Shown here piece by piece: positions 1 through 8,019 of a DNA stretch of 64,000 nucleotides. The notes beneath the pieces are model-generated. The model saw only the letters and a program-made list of their open reading frames with translations, was not told where the DNA came from and ran no database searches. The stretch is from JAGNLV01 sp964612145 (GTDB taxonomy: Bacteria; Zixibacteria; MSB-5A5; GN15; FEB-12): assembly GCA_964612145.1 (NCBI GenBank), contig CAZTBP010000011.1:62001-126000 (forward strand), written 5' to 3'. The translations under genes were made by a program, and so were the position numbers. Within the stretch, counting starts at the first letter, position 1; the number at the start of each line of letters is the position of its first letter.

Positions 1-75
1 TCCCCTAAACGAGATAAACGTTGATCAATATTGCGAATTTACGTTAATACGGAGCATTTGGGCCGAAGAAAAACT

Positions 76-119
76 GCGCAAACAGTGAACTCGAGTTCAC
101 AATTTCGTGTATTTTGCGC
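76..119. repeat. Nested inverted repeat with 16-bp perfect palindrome
   Basis: The inner palindrome GTGAACTCGAGTTCAC (85-100) is perfect over 16 bp, and outer arms GCGCAAA (76-82) and TTTGCGC (113-119) pair around it. It lies just past the 3' end of the tryptophanase/lipoprotein operon. It could terminate that operon or be an operator for a gene left of the window. There is no T-tract, so the role is open. Confidence 0.5.
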
Positions 120-130
120 CACACACCGGT

Positions 131-736
131 CTACCGGTAGTTGTCCAGCGAAATTTCAAGGTCGCGACTGAGGCTCAACAGACGCGATTCAACATTATCG
201 ATGGTCGATTCGTACGCGGTCACGTCTTCGGTCGGGAACAGAACTGTTGATTGGACGACATAGAAATGATCGACCAGATCTTTGGTTAAGCGGATAGTCC
301 TGTCATCAAAACTGGCCGAGTCCTGAACCCAGCGCAGACCGTATTCGATATTGGTTTCCCAGGCATCGATCAGCGGCTGATCCGGCCGCACCGTATTGCC
401 GATGACCTGCCGCATCTGGTCCGGCGGGATTGTCTGGCCTCTCCCCGCGTTGCCCTTGCGCCATTCGTCGGCGAACTGCCGACCGATGTAGATCAGCCGT
501 GCACTGGTAGTATCTACCTGCTGCTTGAGCAGTTCAAACCTGGCCAGCTCGGTGGCGCGGTCAAATGCGGCGATAAACGTCCGCCTCATATCGCGGGCCC
601 GGGTTTCAGTAAGGGCGAGATGCTGGACTTCATCACCCCTGTTAATCTGGACCGCACCGCAGTTCAGCAGGCTGCCCGACAAAACGAGGGCGATTATACA
701 GAGGACGATTGCTCCGGTGTGTTTGACGGTTCTCAG
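131..736 (-). CDS. Putative lipoprotein translated from a CTG start coupled to tnaA
   Basis: Unrecognised envelope protein of about 201 residues. The first conventional start in frame is a TTG at 682, but that would cut the signal peptide in half. Reading back in frame, a CTG at 736-734 overlaps the tnaA stop TGA (735-733) and follows GGAGGAGGT by 6 nt. From this CTG the protein begins with a basic MRTVKH segment, a hydrophobic stretch and the cysteine of SGSLLNC, which is a lipoprotein-like signal although LLNC is not an ideal lipobox. The mature part is charged, mostly helical by composition, with no family I recognise. The overlap implies translational coupling to tryptophanase. The alternative is a TTG-started cytoplasmic protein of 183 residues. 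Confidence 0.65.
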   Translation of the reverse strand: MRTVKHTGAIVLCIIALVLSGSLLNCGAVQINRGDEVQHLALTETRARDMRRTFIAAFDRATELARFELLKQQVDTTSARLIYIGRQFADEWRKGNAGRGQTIPPDQMRQVIGNTVRPDQPLIDAWETNIEYGLRWVQDSASFDDRTIRLTKDLVDHFYVVQSTVLFPTEDVTAYESTIDNVESRLLSLSRDLEISLDNYR

Positions 737-2133
737 GTTGTTACCTCCTCCGGCTCACACTGGGCCAGATCACAGGTAAAGTGCCGCAGCAGGGCCGGCT
801 GTCGGGTTACCTTTAAACCGACCAGCGACTCCTTGCGGGACGCAATGCGCGCCGCTACCTCAGCAATGTATTCATAGTGTGTGTTGGTGTAGACACGACG
901 CGGCATCGCCATGCGGACCAGTTCTTTGGGCGCATGAATCGTTTCGCCAGTCTCAGGGTCCTGGCCACCGAACATCAACGAACCTATTTCCACGACACGC
1001 ACACCCCCTTCACGGTAAAATTCAACCGTCAGTGCCTGGCCGGGGAACTGGCCGGGCGGGATGTGCGGTAAAAGTGCGCCGGCATCGACAAACACAGCAT
1101 GGCCGCCGGTCGGTTCAACAATAGGCATGCCGGCCCGCTTGATCAGGTGGCCAAAGTAGGCCACCTGTGAAATCCTGTGATCCAGATAATCAAACTCCAT
1201 GACTTCTTCCAGCCCGACCGCCAGCGCTTCGAGGTCGCGACCGGCCAGGCCGCCATAGGTCGGAAAGCCCTCGACAATGATCATCAGTTCGGTCAAGCGA
1301 CGGTAGAGATCCTCGTCATTAAGGGCGATAAAACCGCCGATATTGGCGAGGCCGTCCTTTTTCGCCGACATCATCGCACCGTCGGCATAACTGAACATCT
1401 CAGCTACGATGTCACGGACGGATGTGTTGGCACAGCCGCGCTCGTTGCGCTTGATGAAGTAGGCATTTTCGGCAAAACGGGCACAGTCAAAGTAAAACGG
1501 GAGGCCATGGGCCCGGCAGATTTCGCTGGTGGCTCTGATGTTCGCCATCGATACCGGTTGGCCGCCGATGGAGTTATTCGTGATGGTCATGATGACCATC
1601 GTGATCGAATCGGCGCCGTGCTTGCGGATGAATTCCTCCAGCCGGGCGGTATCCATGTTGCCTTTGAACGGAGCCGGTTCGTCCGAGACGGCCTCCGGAC
1701 AGGGCAGGTCGACCGGGATGCCGCCCTTGTGGACGGTATTCGCGCGGGTGGTGTCGAAATGGGTGTTGTTAAGGATGTACTTGCCCTTCCCTCCTACGGT
1801 CGAGAACATGAGGTTTTCAGCCGAACGGCCCTGATGGCACGGCACGACGAATTGTTTGCCGGTTATGCGCTGGACAGTCTTTTCGAATCGGCGGAACGAC
1901 ACTGCTCCGGCGTAGGATTCGTCGCCGAGCATAAGCGCCGCCCACTGACGGGTGGACATGGCTGAGGTACCGGAATCGGTAAGCAGATCGATGTAAATAT
2001 TGGCAGCGTCGATCTTGAAGATGTTGTATTTGGCTTCCTGGATTTTCCGCTCGCGTTCGGGGCGGCTGAGCAGTTTGACCGGCTCGACTGATTTTATCCG
2101 ATGCGGTTCGACCGGGGGGCGACTACCAGACAT
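733..2133 (-). CDS. tnaA: Tryptophanase (beta-eliminating lyase)
   Basis: PLP enzyme of 466 residues that splits L-tryptophan into indole, pyruvate and ammonia in the cytoplasm. The PLP-lysine motif is MSAKKDG, and TITNNSIGGQPVS, FAENAYFIK, EGFPTYGGLAGRD and RRVYTNTH match the tryptophanase/tyrosine phenol-lyase family along its full length. Residues separating the two enzymes favour tryptophanase: FDTTR carries Asp where tyrosine phenol-lyase has Thr, VVEIGS replaces the lyase SMERG, and LRHFT carries the tryptophanase His. The start has AAAGGAGG six bases upstream. Asparaginase lies 143 bp upstream on the same strand, and a lipoprotein overlaps the stop. No tnaB permease is adjacent and no Trp-containing leader peptide was found. 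Confidence 0.95.
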   Translation of the reverse strand: MSGSRPPVEPHRIKSVEPVKLLSRPERERKIQEAKYNIFKIDAANIYIDLLTDSGTSAMSTRQWAALMLGDESYAGAVSFRRFEKTVQRITGKQFVVPCHQGRSAENLMFSTVGGKGKYILNNTHFDTTRANTVHKGGIPVDLPCPEAVSDEPAPFKGNMDTARLEEFIRKHGADSITMVIMTITNNSIGGQPVSMANIRATSEICRAHGLPFYFDCARFAENAYFIKRNERGCANTSVRDIVAEMFSYADGAMMSAKKDGLANIGGFIALNDEDLYRRLTELMIIVEGFPTYGGLAGRDLEALAVGLEEVMEFDYLDHRISQVAYFGHLIKRAGMPIVEPTGGHAVFVDAGALLPHIPPGQFPGQALTVEFYREGGVRVVEIGSLMFGGQDPETGETIHAPKELVRMAMPRRVYTNTHYEYIAEVAARIASRKESLVGLKVTRQPALLRHFTCDLAQCEPEEVTT

Positions 2134-2276
2134 GGGCTTCCTCCTTTACTGATTACACGGTTCTAAGGTCGCGAACTATCAGGTTGGAGGTATCTTACGG
2201 CACGCGTTTTACGCACCGGTGGTGGTATTCGACTCCTAAATGTGGGGCGCGGTATGTGTAGCTGGTCATTTCGCCG

Positions 2277-3296
2277 TCATGCCTCGATCAAATTGACTTC
2301 AGCCAGCACTCGCCCGGTGATGATATTCCGGTCACTTCGCACCGGTGGCGAATCGTGGCGTTTGAGCAATGGAACGTCGTCCATATCCCTAATTATATTC
2401 AACTGTCTCAAAACCGCAACACAAACCGCACCGAGCGCCCGCCAGCTTCCGTCGTGGATTTTAACAGCGATTCCGACTGCCGGATCGGACATGCCGATCC
2501 CCTCGATCGATTCCGCACCGATTTTGCAGATCAAATTACCGGGAAACGAACGGGCCAAATCGAAATCGAGCCGTTTTTCGCCAGAGACCATCTCCGGATG
2601 TTCGCTCATGGCGCCTTTGATCTGGCCAAGGATCCGCATCATGTCGGGGTTGTCGGCATCGAGATTGGCCAGTTTCTTGAAGCCCAGGGCAAGATTGAAA
2701 ATGGGCATGGGATAATTGGGTGCGGAACAACCGTCGATACCGGCCGGCATTTTGTCAGGATCGTATTCGCAGATTTCAGCCAGCGCTCGTTTGACCAGCC
2801 GCTGCGATTTGCTTTCCGGGTTGAGATAATCCTCCAACGGGTCGCCCAGGAACTTGGCAAGAGCAAGGAAACCGGAATGTTTGCCAGAGCAGTTGTGGCG
2901 CAGCGGGTCCTTGTCTTCATCGCGGTCGGGGAATATCTCCTGCTCTTTTTTGCCCAGCGGCCAGTGGGCGCCGCACAGCAGATGGGAGGAATCCAGTCCG
3001 GCTGATTCCAGATTGCCGGCCACCACTTCGCGGTGGGCGTCGGTGCCGTTGTGCGAGCCGCACATGATTGCGAGTTGGCGCGACGAGAACCGAAAATGGT
3101 CGGCCGCGCCGGAGGTCAGAAGCGGCATGAGTTGGAAGGGCTTGATTGACGATCGCATCATGGTGACAAAGTGCGGATCGCCGGCGTAATGTGTCAGGCG
3201 ACCGTCACTATTGACAACCGCGACCGAACCGTAATGGACCGCCTCGACCGACTCGCCGCGAAAGACCCTGGCCAACACTGCCGGGTTGTCGCTCAT
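2277..3296 (-). CDS. Class 3 (Rhizobium etli-type) L-asparaginase
   Basis: Asparaginase_II family protein of 339 residues that hydrolyses asparagine to aspartate and ammonia. The family hallmarks are present: MRSSIKPFQ (the catalytic Ser-X-X-Lys), HNCSGKHSG (Cys and Lys at the zinc site) and DGCSAPNYP (second Cys ligand), in the usual order and spacing. It is unrelated in sequence to E. coli AnsA/AnsB. Its ATG overlaps the stop of the upstream lipoprotein as ATGA, so the two are translationally coupled. With the neighbouring tryptophanase and M1-like peptidase it suggests use of peptides and amino acids as carbon and nitrogen sources. Confidence 0.92.
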   Translation of the reverse strand: MSDNPAVLARVFRGESVEAVHYGSVAVVNSDGRLTHYAGDPHFVTMMRSSIKPFQLMPLLTSGAADHFRFSSRQLAIMCGSHNGTDAHREVVAGNLESAGLDSSHLLCGAHWPLGKKEQEIFPDRDEDKDPLRHNCSGKHSGFLALAKFLGDPLEDYLNPESKSQRLVKRALAEICEYDPDKMPAGIDGCSAPNYPMPIFNLALGFKKLANLDADNPDMMRILGQIKGAMSEHPEMVSGEKRLDFDLARSFPGNLICKIGAESIEGIGMSDPAVGIAVKIHDGSWRALGAVCVAVLRQLNIIRDMDDVPLLKRHDSPPVRSDRNIITGRVLAEVNLIEA

Positions 3297-3916
3297 GGAT
3301 GGTCCCGGTAAAGGTCGCGGTTTTCGTCGTTGCGGATACTGCTGCGCCGGTAGGAGACAATAATGCGCGACATATCCGGGGCCATCGGCGTGGTATAGAA
3401 GAATATGAGTTGCTGAACAGTCCGGCGCGAGCTGCTAAGGTCTATCTGGAAACCGATGTCAACGCGATCCTGTGAGGAAAGAGTGAGGCCCTTCGGGCCG
3501 ACGTCTTCGCTCCGGTAGACGGAAGGCACTTCGAGAAGGGCTTCGTAGGTATAATTGGAATCGTCGACCGCAGTCATGTAGAAATCGGTAATGGTAATGT
3601 CCTGAATGCCGTTGTTCTCGATCGTCATTTCGTTCTGCACGATTTCCCCAAGGAAAGCGTCGTGGAGCCGGCGCGGCATGTGAAAGACCAGTACGCTGTC
3701 GGGTGACTGGCAGATGGCGTCACCCTGCACGTTGCACATTTTGAAGTCAGAGTCGCGGGCCCACTGGCGGGTAGCGTCGAGATCGGCATACATTGAGAAA
3801 GTGGATTCCTCGTCGGGCGGCCCCCCGCAGGATGACAGGGTTATGGCCATTAGCACGAGGAGGCTGAGAGTTATTGCTGGTCTAATCATCTTCGTTACTC
3901 GAATATTGTGTTTCAT
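3293..3916 (-). CDS. Putative lipoprotein of unknown function
   Basis: A 207-residue protein with a lipoprotein signal: a hydrophobic core followed by the lipobox LSSC and a Gly-Gly-Pro-Pro linker. A shorter start at 3889 gives a cleaner signal peptide; neither start has a strong ribosome binding site. The mature part alternates polar and beta-type hydrophobic segments (NNGIQDITITDFYMTAVDDSNYTYEA), compatible with an immunoglobulin-like or FxLD-type extracytoplasmic sandwich, but I recognise no family. It overlaps the asparaginase start by 4 bp. Found between a secreted peptidase and asparaginase, it may belong to the same catabolic operon. Confidence 0.75.
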   Translation of the reverse strand: MKHNIRVTKMIRPAITLSLLVLMAITLSSCGGPPDEESTFSMYADLDATRQWARDSDFKMCNVQGDAICQSPDSVLVFHMPRRLHDAFLGEIVQNEMTIENNGIQDITITDFYMTAVDDSNYTYEALLEVPSVYRSEDVGPKGLTLSSQDRVDIGFQIDLSSSRRTVQQLIFFYTTPMAPDMSRIIVSYRRSSIRNDENRDLYRDHP

Positions 3917-3957
3917 TCGTGAAAGATACGGTTAGGGCGTGGAAATGAAAGTGAAAT

Positions 3958-6303
3958 TCACGGTCCGGACTGCTTGATTTCGATGAGGGGGTAAGAATAG
4001 GCCAGGCCCACTTCTACCGGTTCACGCGAGTAATCCAGTCTTATAGTTGTGACTGGAGGCGTGATCCAAAAACGCCACGTCCAACTATTCCAACGTTTCT
4101 CATCGCTCAATTTGAAATCCAGGGGCATGCGATAGGTGGAATCAACTCCGGTGACACGCACTTCGCCTTCAATGTACTTGGCTTTTTCGTCTTCTCTTTT
4201 TGTCCACTGAATATCATACTTCGGGATATCAGAACCGTAGAGCCATTGATTAAAAAACCAGGACATGTTTTGCCTGGTGTGTTTCTCAACAATCTCAATG
4301 AAACCTCTGGTCGAGGCTCGGTGGCCCTTGTATGTCTCGTAGAAATCTCGTAGCATTGCGCGGAAATCCGCATCGGCGACGCCTTGTTGAATCCCGGTCG
4401 GATCCATTATTTGTTCCAGCATGAGCAGCATCAAGGCGGCTTTCTTATAGACAATCAGCTGGTAGTCACCCTCGGTTTTGCTGCCGGCGGTACGTGAGCC
4501 GAGGATTATCGGTGCAGGGCCCGTGCCTTTAATGCCGAAACCGTAGTCTCGCACGGAGCGAATTTCTTTCCCGTAGTCTTCAACGAATTCGCGAAATAGA
4601 CCTGTATCTTTTCGCCTGAGCCAGTCCAGCGCGCTGAATTCCGCCAGCCCTTCGCTCAGCCACTGGTCGTGGTAGGTCTCATATCCGACAGCTACTCCCC
4701 ACCACTGGTGGGCAGTTTCGTGGGCACGGAAGAGATGTTCGTTTCCCCAGCGGTCAGTGTGCATCCAGGTTTGGAGTCCCAGGTGCAGGAATCCCGGGAA
4801 GGCTTCACCATGCGAGTTGAAAACTTCGGTGACAACCAGCGTATCGCCATGGTACGGGCCGATTTCTCGGGAAAAGAACCAGGCGGCGTGCATCACATCT
4901 TCGGCCACCTCTTCCTGACCATCTTTTCCCCGTGTTTCATAGCCCAGTCGCGCCCAGCCGATTCGCTCGTGGACTTCCTCGGAGTAATAGACCTTGAGTG
5001 GAAACTTGTAGAGGTCATCATAGAACTCATATTTCTTAAGCGGGCCGATCATGAACGAGACATTGGCGGCGGGTTGGTCGACAATCCAGCGAGTGATCAG
5101 GGTATCGTGATCGGTGCGGCGCTCGATTTCGTCTCCCACCGCGACAAATTCGTATTCGGCCGGGGTGTGGAACGCCATATCATAGGCGGCGTGCTGACGG
5201 TACGCCATGTGCGGGTACCACTCTCCCCCGGCGGTAACATCGAACAGGCCAAGATTCGCTTTCGCAATCTCGCCCTCGTAGTAGAAGGTCAGGTGGAGGG
5301 TGTCGCCGATCATGCGCTGTTCGGGGAGAAAGACGAACAGAGACAACTGCCGATGGGAATTGTCCTCAGCCCTCACGAACGGCACGGTGCGGCCCGACGC
5401 ATCCAGAATGCTGTCGACATCGATTTCGCGGTGCAGATACATCCGGACCAACTGGGCCTGCGGTCCGACAATTTCAATATCGACCTTCGCGGTACCCACG
5501 TAGTTTCCTTTGCGGTCAATGGTGCCATCGAGATCATAATGAATGGCGTTGAAAGACCCTTTAGGTTCGCCGTTTAGATTGTAAGAGGTGGAGTCGATAT
5601 TTTCGTAGTAGCTGTTGACCAGTTCCATAAAGTCCTGTCCCGGGGCCCGGTGCTCCAACCAGAGGCTGACTTCCTCGCTGGAGAATGGATTGTACATGTA
5701 ATGGATCCGCTCGGAATCCTCCGGTTTGCAGTTGACCAGGAGAAACGGGTGTTCGGTCGGTTCGACATGGGCGCGGAGAGTCGTGAAAATATAATGGTAG
5801 GTCTCATCAACGGTCAGGTCATCGAACCGTTTTTGAGCGTCCTTTTGCATCCGGCGGGAGGGTTTGGGGTCTTTCAGTTCGATCTGCGACCGGATATCCT
5901 GGTACAGGGAATCATCAAACAGCAGCAGTGCGTGGTCGGTTTTGCGAACCAGCGAGTCACTGCCGACATACCGTTTAAGCTGGTCGCGTTCGAGTTCGAC
6001 CGACGGGCGGAACCTGATATGACCGTCGCCGCAAAAATAAGCTGCAAAGTAGTGTTCTTCAGAGTTCAGCGTGACCGGTTCAAAGAAGAGGATATCAGCG
6101 CGATCAAACGTGAGCATAAAGTCCTGGTGCCTGAGAGAGAATCCTTCAGCCCAATAGAGGCTGTCGTCAAGAGGGCGGGTGGTGTACATCTGCTGAAAGG
6201 CGTCGTGGGCAGCCAGACCGGAAAGGGTGGCGGCATGCAGTGCCAGCGCCGATAAAAGCGTGGCCCCGGCGGCCGTAATTGTTCTGAGCGGTCGGCTTAG
6301 CAT
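3958..6303 (-). CDS. Secreted M1-like gluzincin metallopeptidase
   Basis: A 781-residue protein with an N-terminal signal peptide ending near SGLAA. The zinc site HETAHQWWG is followed by WLSEGLAEF, whose Glu is the third ligand at M1 spacing; the proton-donor Tyr is probably the one in IVYKKAALML. An N-terminal beta-domain of about 400 residues precedes it, as in M1 aminopeptidases. The GXMEN exopeptidase motif expected before HExxH is not present: the equivalent stretch reads SHGEAFPGF. It is therefore a divergent M1 enzyme whose aminopeptidase activity is not assured. It lies just downstream of a terminator (6334-6361) and upstream of the lipoprotein-asparaginase-tryptophanase genes. Confidence 0.88.
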   Translation of the reverse strand: MLSRPLRTITAAGATLLSALALHAATLSGLAAHDAFQQMYTTRPLDDSLYWAEGFSLRHQDFMLTFDRADILFFEPVTLNSEEHYFAAYFCGDGHIRFRPSVELERDQLKRYVGSDSLVRKTDHALLLFDDSLYQDIRSQIELKDPKPSRRMQKDAQKRFDDLTVDETYHYIFTTLRAHVEPTEHPFLLVNCKPEDSERIHYMYNPFSSEEVSLWLEHRAPGQDFMELVNSYYENIDSTSYNLNGEPKGSFNAIHYDLDGTIDRKGNYVGTAKVDIEIVGPQAQLVRMYLHREIDVDSILDASGRTVPFVRAEDNSHRQLSLFVFLPEQRMIGDTLHLTFYYEGEIAKANLGLFDVTAGGEWYPHMAYRQHAAYDMAFHTPAEYEFVAVGDEIERRTDHDTLITRWIVDQPAANVSFMIGPLKKYEFYDDLYKFPLKVYYSEEVHERIGWARLGYETRGKDGQEEVAEDVMHAAWFFSREIGPYHGDTLVVTEVFNSHGEAFPGFLHLGLQTWMHTDRWGNEHLFRAHETAHQWWGVAVGYETYHDQWLSEGLAEFSALDWLRRKDTGLFREFVEDYGKEIRSVRDYGFGIKGTGPAPIILGSRTAGSKTEGDYQLIVYKKAALMLLMLEQIMDPTGIQQGVADADFRAMLRDFYETYKGHRASTRGFIEIVEKHTRQNMSWFFNQWLYGSDIPKYDIQWTKREDEKAKYIEGEVRVTGVDSTYRMPLDFKLSDEKRWNSWTWRFWITPPVTTIRLDYSREPVEVGLAYSYPLIEIKQSGP

Positions 6304-6333
6304 CAGTCTTTATACACGTGAAACACAAAAGAA

Positions 6334-6361
6334 GGCTCCCGCCTGTGAAATCGCGGGAGCC
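6334..6361 (-). terminator. Rho-independent terminator of the 47-residue gene
   Basis: GGCTCCCGC (6334-6342) pairs with GCGGGAGCC (6353-6361) around a 10-nt loop, and on the minus strand is followed by TTCTTTTGTGTTT. It sits 26 bp past the small gene and about 30 bp before the M1-like peptidase start. Confidence 0.75.
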
Positions 6362-6386
6362 TCAGCATTTTCACAACATGACCGTC

Positions 6387-6530
6387 TTAAAAAGGGAGCG
6401 GCACCTTGGGGAGTTTCTGTTTCAGCAGCGATTTCATTTCCCATTTGGCGTGCTCACGGCCGAGGACATAGCCGGCGACAAAACTCAGAAAAGCGCCTAC
6501 AATAATAATGACCAGACTCTCGTCATCCAT
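6387..6530 (-). CDS. Small single-pass membrane protein, 47 residues
   Basis: Read directly from the minus strand: MDDESLVIII..., 47 codons ending in TAA. The start has GGAGGT five bases upstream. Residues about 6-24 form one hydrophobic segment (VIIIVGAFLSFVAGYVLG), followed by a basic amphipathic tail (REHAKWEMKSLLKQKLPK). A clean terminator follows. The combination of strong ribosome binding site, coherent membrane protein and own terminator supports a real gene. Function is unknown; the size is like YtxH-type or small stress membrane proteins. Confidence 0.72.
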   Translation of the reverse strand: MDDESLVIIIVGAFLSFVAGYVLGREHAKWEMKSLLKQKLPKVPLPF

Positions 6531-6646
6531 ACATTACCTCCGGTTCTTGATATTACAAAGTCGGTTTGTGGTTTCTTTTTGCTGTCTCCTGTTCAACATA
6601 GTACAACACAATTCGTTGTGCAAGGTTTCCTGTTGCCAGAATGGCC

Positions 6647-7126
6647 TCACCAGCCCTTTTGCTCACGCAGGACGGTAATCTGTCCGACATGCCGTCGGCC
6701 GTGATCGGCATAATCCCACAAGAGGTCCGCAACCGTGCGGTTACCGTCGATCGGGTGTTCCCCGGACCGATTCCAGGCCTCCTCCGGCAGTGCCTTGAGC
6801 ATCGCGACCCATCGGGTGTGCAGGCTGCGGAGACCGTCGACGGAAATCCTGACCGGCAGCGCGGTAACATCGGGTAGTTCCGCCCAGGCGTCCTGTTCGT
6901 AGGTCTTGAAGGTCGGGTTGTCTTCGGTCAGGACGATGCGCATACGAGCATAGCCGCTGATATGGGAATCAAACACATGATGTATTACCTGCCGCACGGT
7001 CCACTTGCCGTGGCCGTACGGTGTGTCAAGCTGATCGTCACCGAGGCCGCTCACCGCCGCTTCCAGTTCATCGGGCAGGGCAGCAAGGATCTCGATCAGC
7101 TCAGAACGGGGTCTGTTCTTGTCCAT
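6647..7126 (-). CDS. DinB/YfiT-superfamily protein (putative metal-dependent thiol transferase or hydrolase)
   Basis: A 159-residue four-helix bundle protein of the DinB superfamily, closest in style to Bacillus YfiT (BstA): WTVRQVIHHVFDSH near residue 42, then RMRIVLTEDNPTFKTYEQDAWAELPD, and YADHGRRHVGQI near the C-terminus. The histidines of VIHHVFDSH and HGRRHVGQI are the expected metal ligands. YfiT relatives act on low-molecular-weight thiols or as metal-dependent hydrolases; the substrate here is unknown. AAGGA lies 8 bp before the ATG. It is monocistronic, separated from the small membrane gene by about 115 bp. Confidence 0.85.
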   Translation of the reverse strand: MDKNRPRSELIEILAALPDELEAAVSGLGDDQLDTPYGHGKWTVRQVIHHVFDSHISGYARMRIVLTEDNPTFKTYEQDAWAELPDVTALPVRISVDGLRSLHTRWVAMLKALPEEAWNRSGEHPIDGNRTVADLLWDYADHGRRHVGQITVLREQKGW

Positions 7127-7229
7127 ATGGGCAGTCCTTAATGAGGTCGGTCCTATGGAGTCTATACGGCTATGGCGGGAACGGAAGCAACTATTTTATA
7201 TGTTGGTATCTGACAGGCTCGATTATAGA

Positions 7230-7258
7230 TTGTTCTGACTGACAATATCTCATATCTT
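7230..7258 (+). promoter_or_regulatory. Possible sigma-70 promoter for the DUF481-kinase-regulator operon
   Basis: TTGTTC (7230-7235), a 17-bp spacer and TATCTT (7253-7258) resemble -35 and -10 boxes and would place the start about 14 bp before the ATG at 7279. The match is moderate. Confidence 0.35.
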
Positions 7259-7278
7259 CTTAAAGAGACTGCACCGCT

Positions 7279-8019
7279 ATGAAAGAGATTCTGATTACTT
7301 TACTACTTCTGGCTGCTGTTCCGTGTTTCGGTCAGGTGAATGTCGAGGACCAGCGGCTGGGCCGAAAAGAGACCGGTTTTTCCGGCAGTGCAAGACTGTC
7401 ACTGGAAATCGAGCGAGGCAATTCGGAACTCACCGAAGCCAAACTTGATCCCAGGTTCGTTTATCGTCTCAACCGGAGCCAGTGGTTCATACTCAACTCA
7501 TATTCTTTCGCCGAGACCGATGAGGGCAGATTTATCAATGAAGGCTTCACACATTTCCGGTACAATTATGACCTCAGCAGAACCGTTGTTTTGGAGGCGC
7601 TGCTTCAAACGCAATATGATCGCGAACAAGATCTGAGGCGACGGTATCTTGCCGGGGCGGGCTTTCGGTTCGAGTTGATGGGAAAAAAGAAGATGGCTCT
7701 TGCCATCGGCGTGACCGGGATGTACGAGCACGAAGAATTAATCGACGGGACTATTATCGAGACTCCGCGCAACAGCGACTACATGGCCTTGCGGCTGAGC
7801 GGCAACGAATACAGTACCTTGAGCAACACCGTCTATTTCCAGCCGGCATTTGATGATATCGGGGATGTGCGGGTGCTGAATAACCTGGAACTGTCGTTGG
7901 CTCTCTCGAAGTGGTTGGCACTGACGACTTCGATGGAATACCGGTATGATTCCGAACCGCCGGCCGGTGTCAAGGAATACGACATCAGTCTTAAGAACGG
8001 TGTGACGGTAAAATTTTGA
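7279..8019 (+). CDS. DUF481 outer-membrane beta-barrel protein
   Basis: A 246-residue exported protein with a short signal peptide (MKEILITLLLLAAVPCFG). Alternating beta-strand repeats such as GSARLSLEIERGNSELTEAKLDPRFVY (here abbreviated from residues 32-58), YLAGAGFRFEL and LSLALSKWLALTTSMEYRYDSEPP are typical of DUF481/YdiY barrels, and the terminal residue is Phe, as in many barrel proteins. Its stop overlaps the next gene's TTG start (TTGA), coupling it to a histidine kinase. It may be sensed or controlled by that two-component pair. The cargo or function is unknown. Confidence 0.82.
   Translation: MKEILITLLLLAAVPCFGQVNVEDQRLGRKETGFSGSARLSLEIERGNSELTEAKLDPRFVYRLNRSQWFILNSYSFAETDEGRFINEGFTHFRYNYDLSRTVVLEALLQTQYDREQDLRRRYLAGAGFRFELMGKKKMALAIGVTGMYEHEELIDGTIIETPRNSDYMALRLSGNEYSTLSNTVYFQPAFDDIGDVRVLNNLELSLALSKWLALTTSMEYRYDSEPPAGVKEYDISLKNGVTVKF

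Noticed and set aside
2195..2269. TnaC leader peptide
   Set aside because: It has no Trp codon and a poor ribosome site, so I do not annotate it as a gene; it is noted as a low-interest finding.
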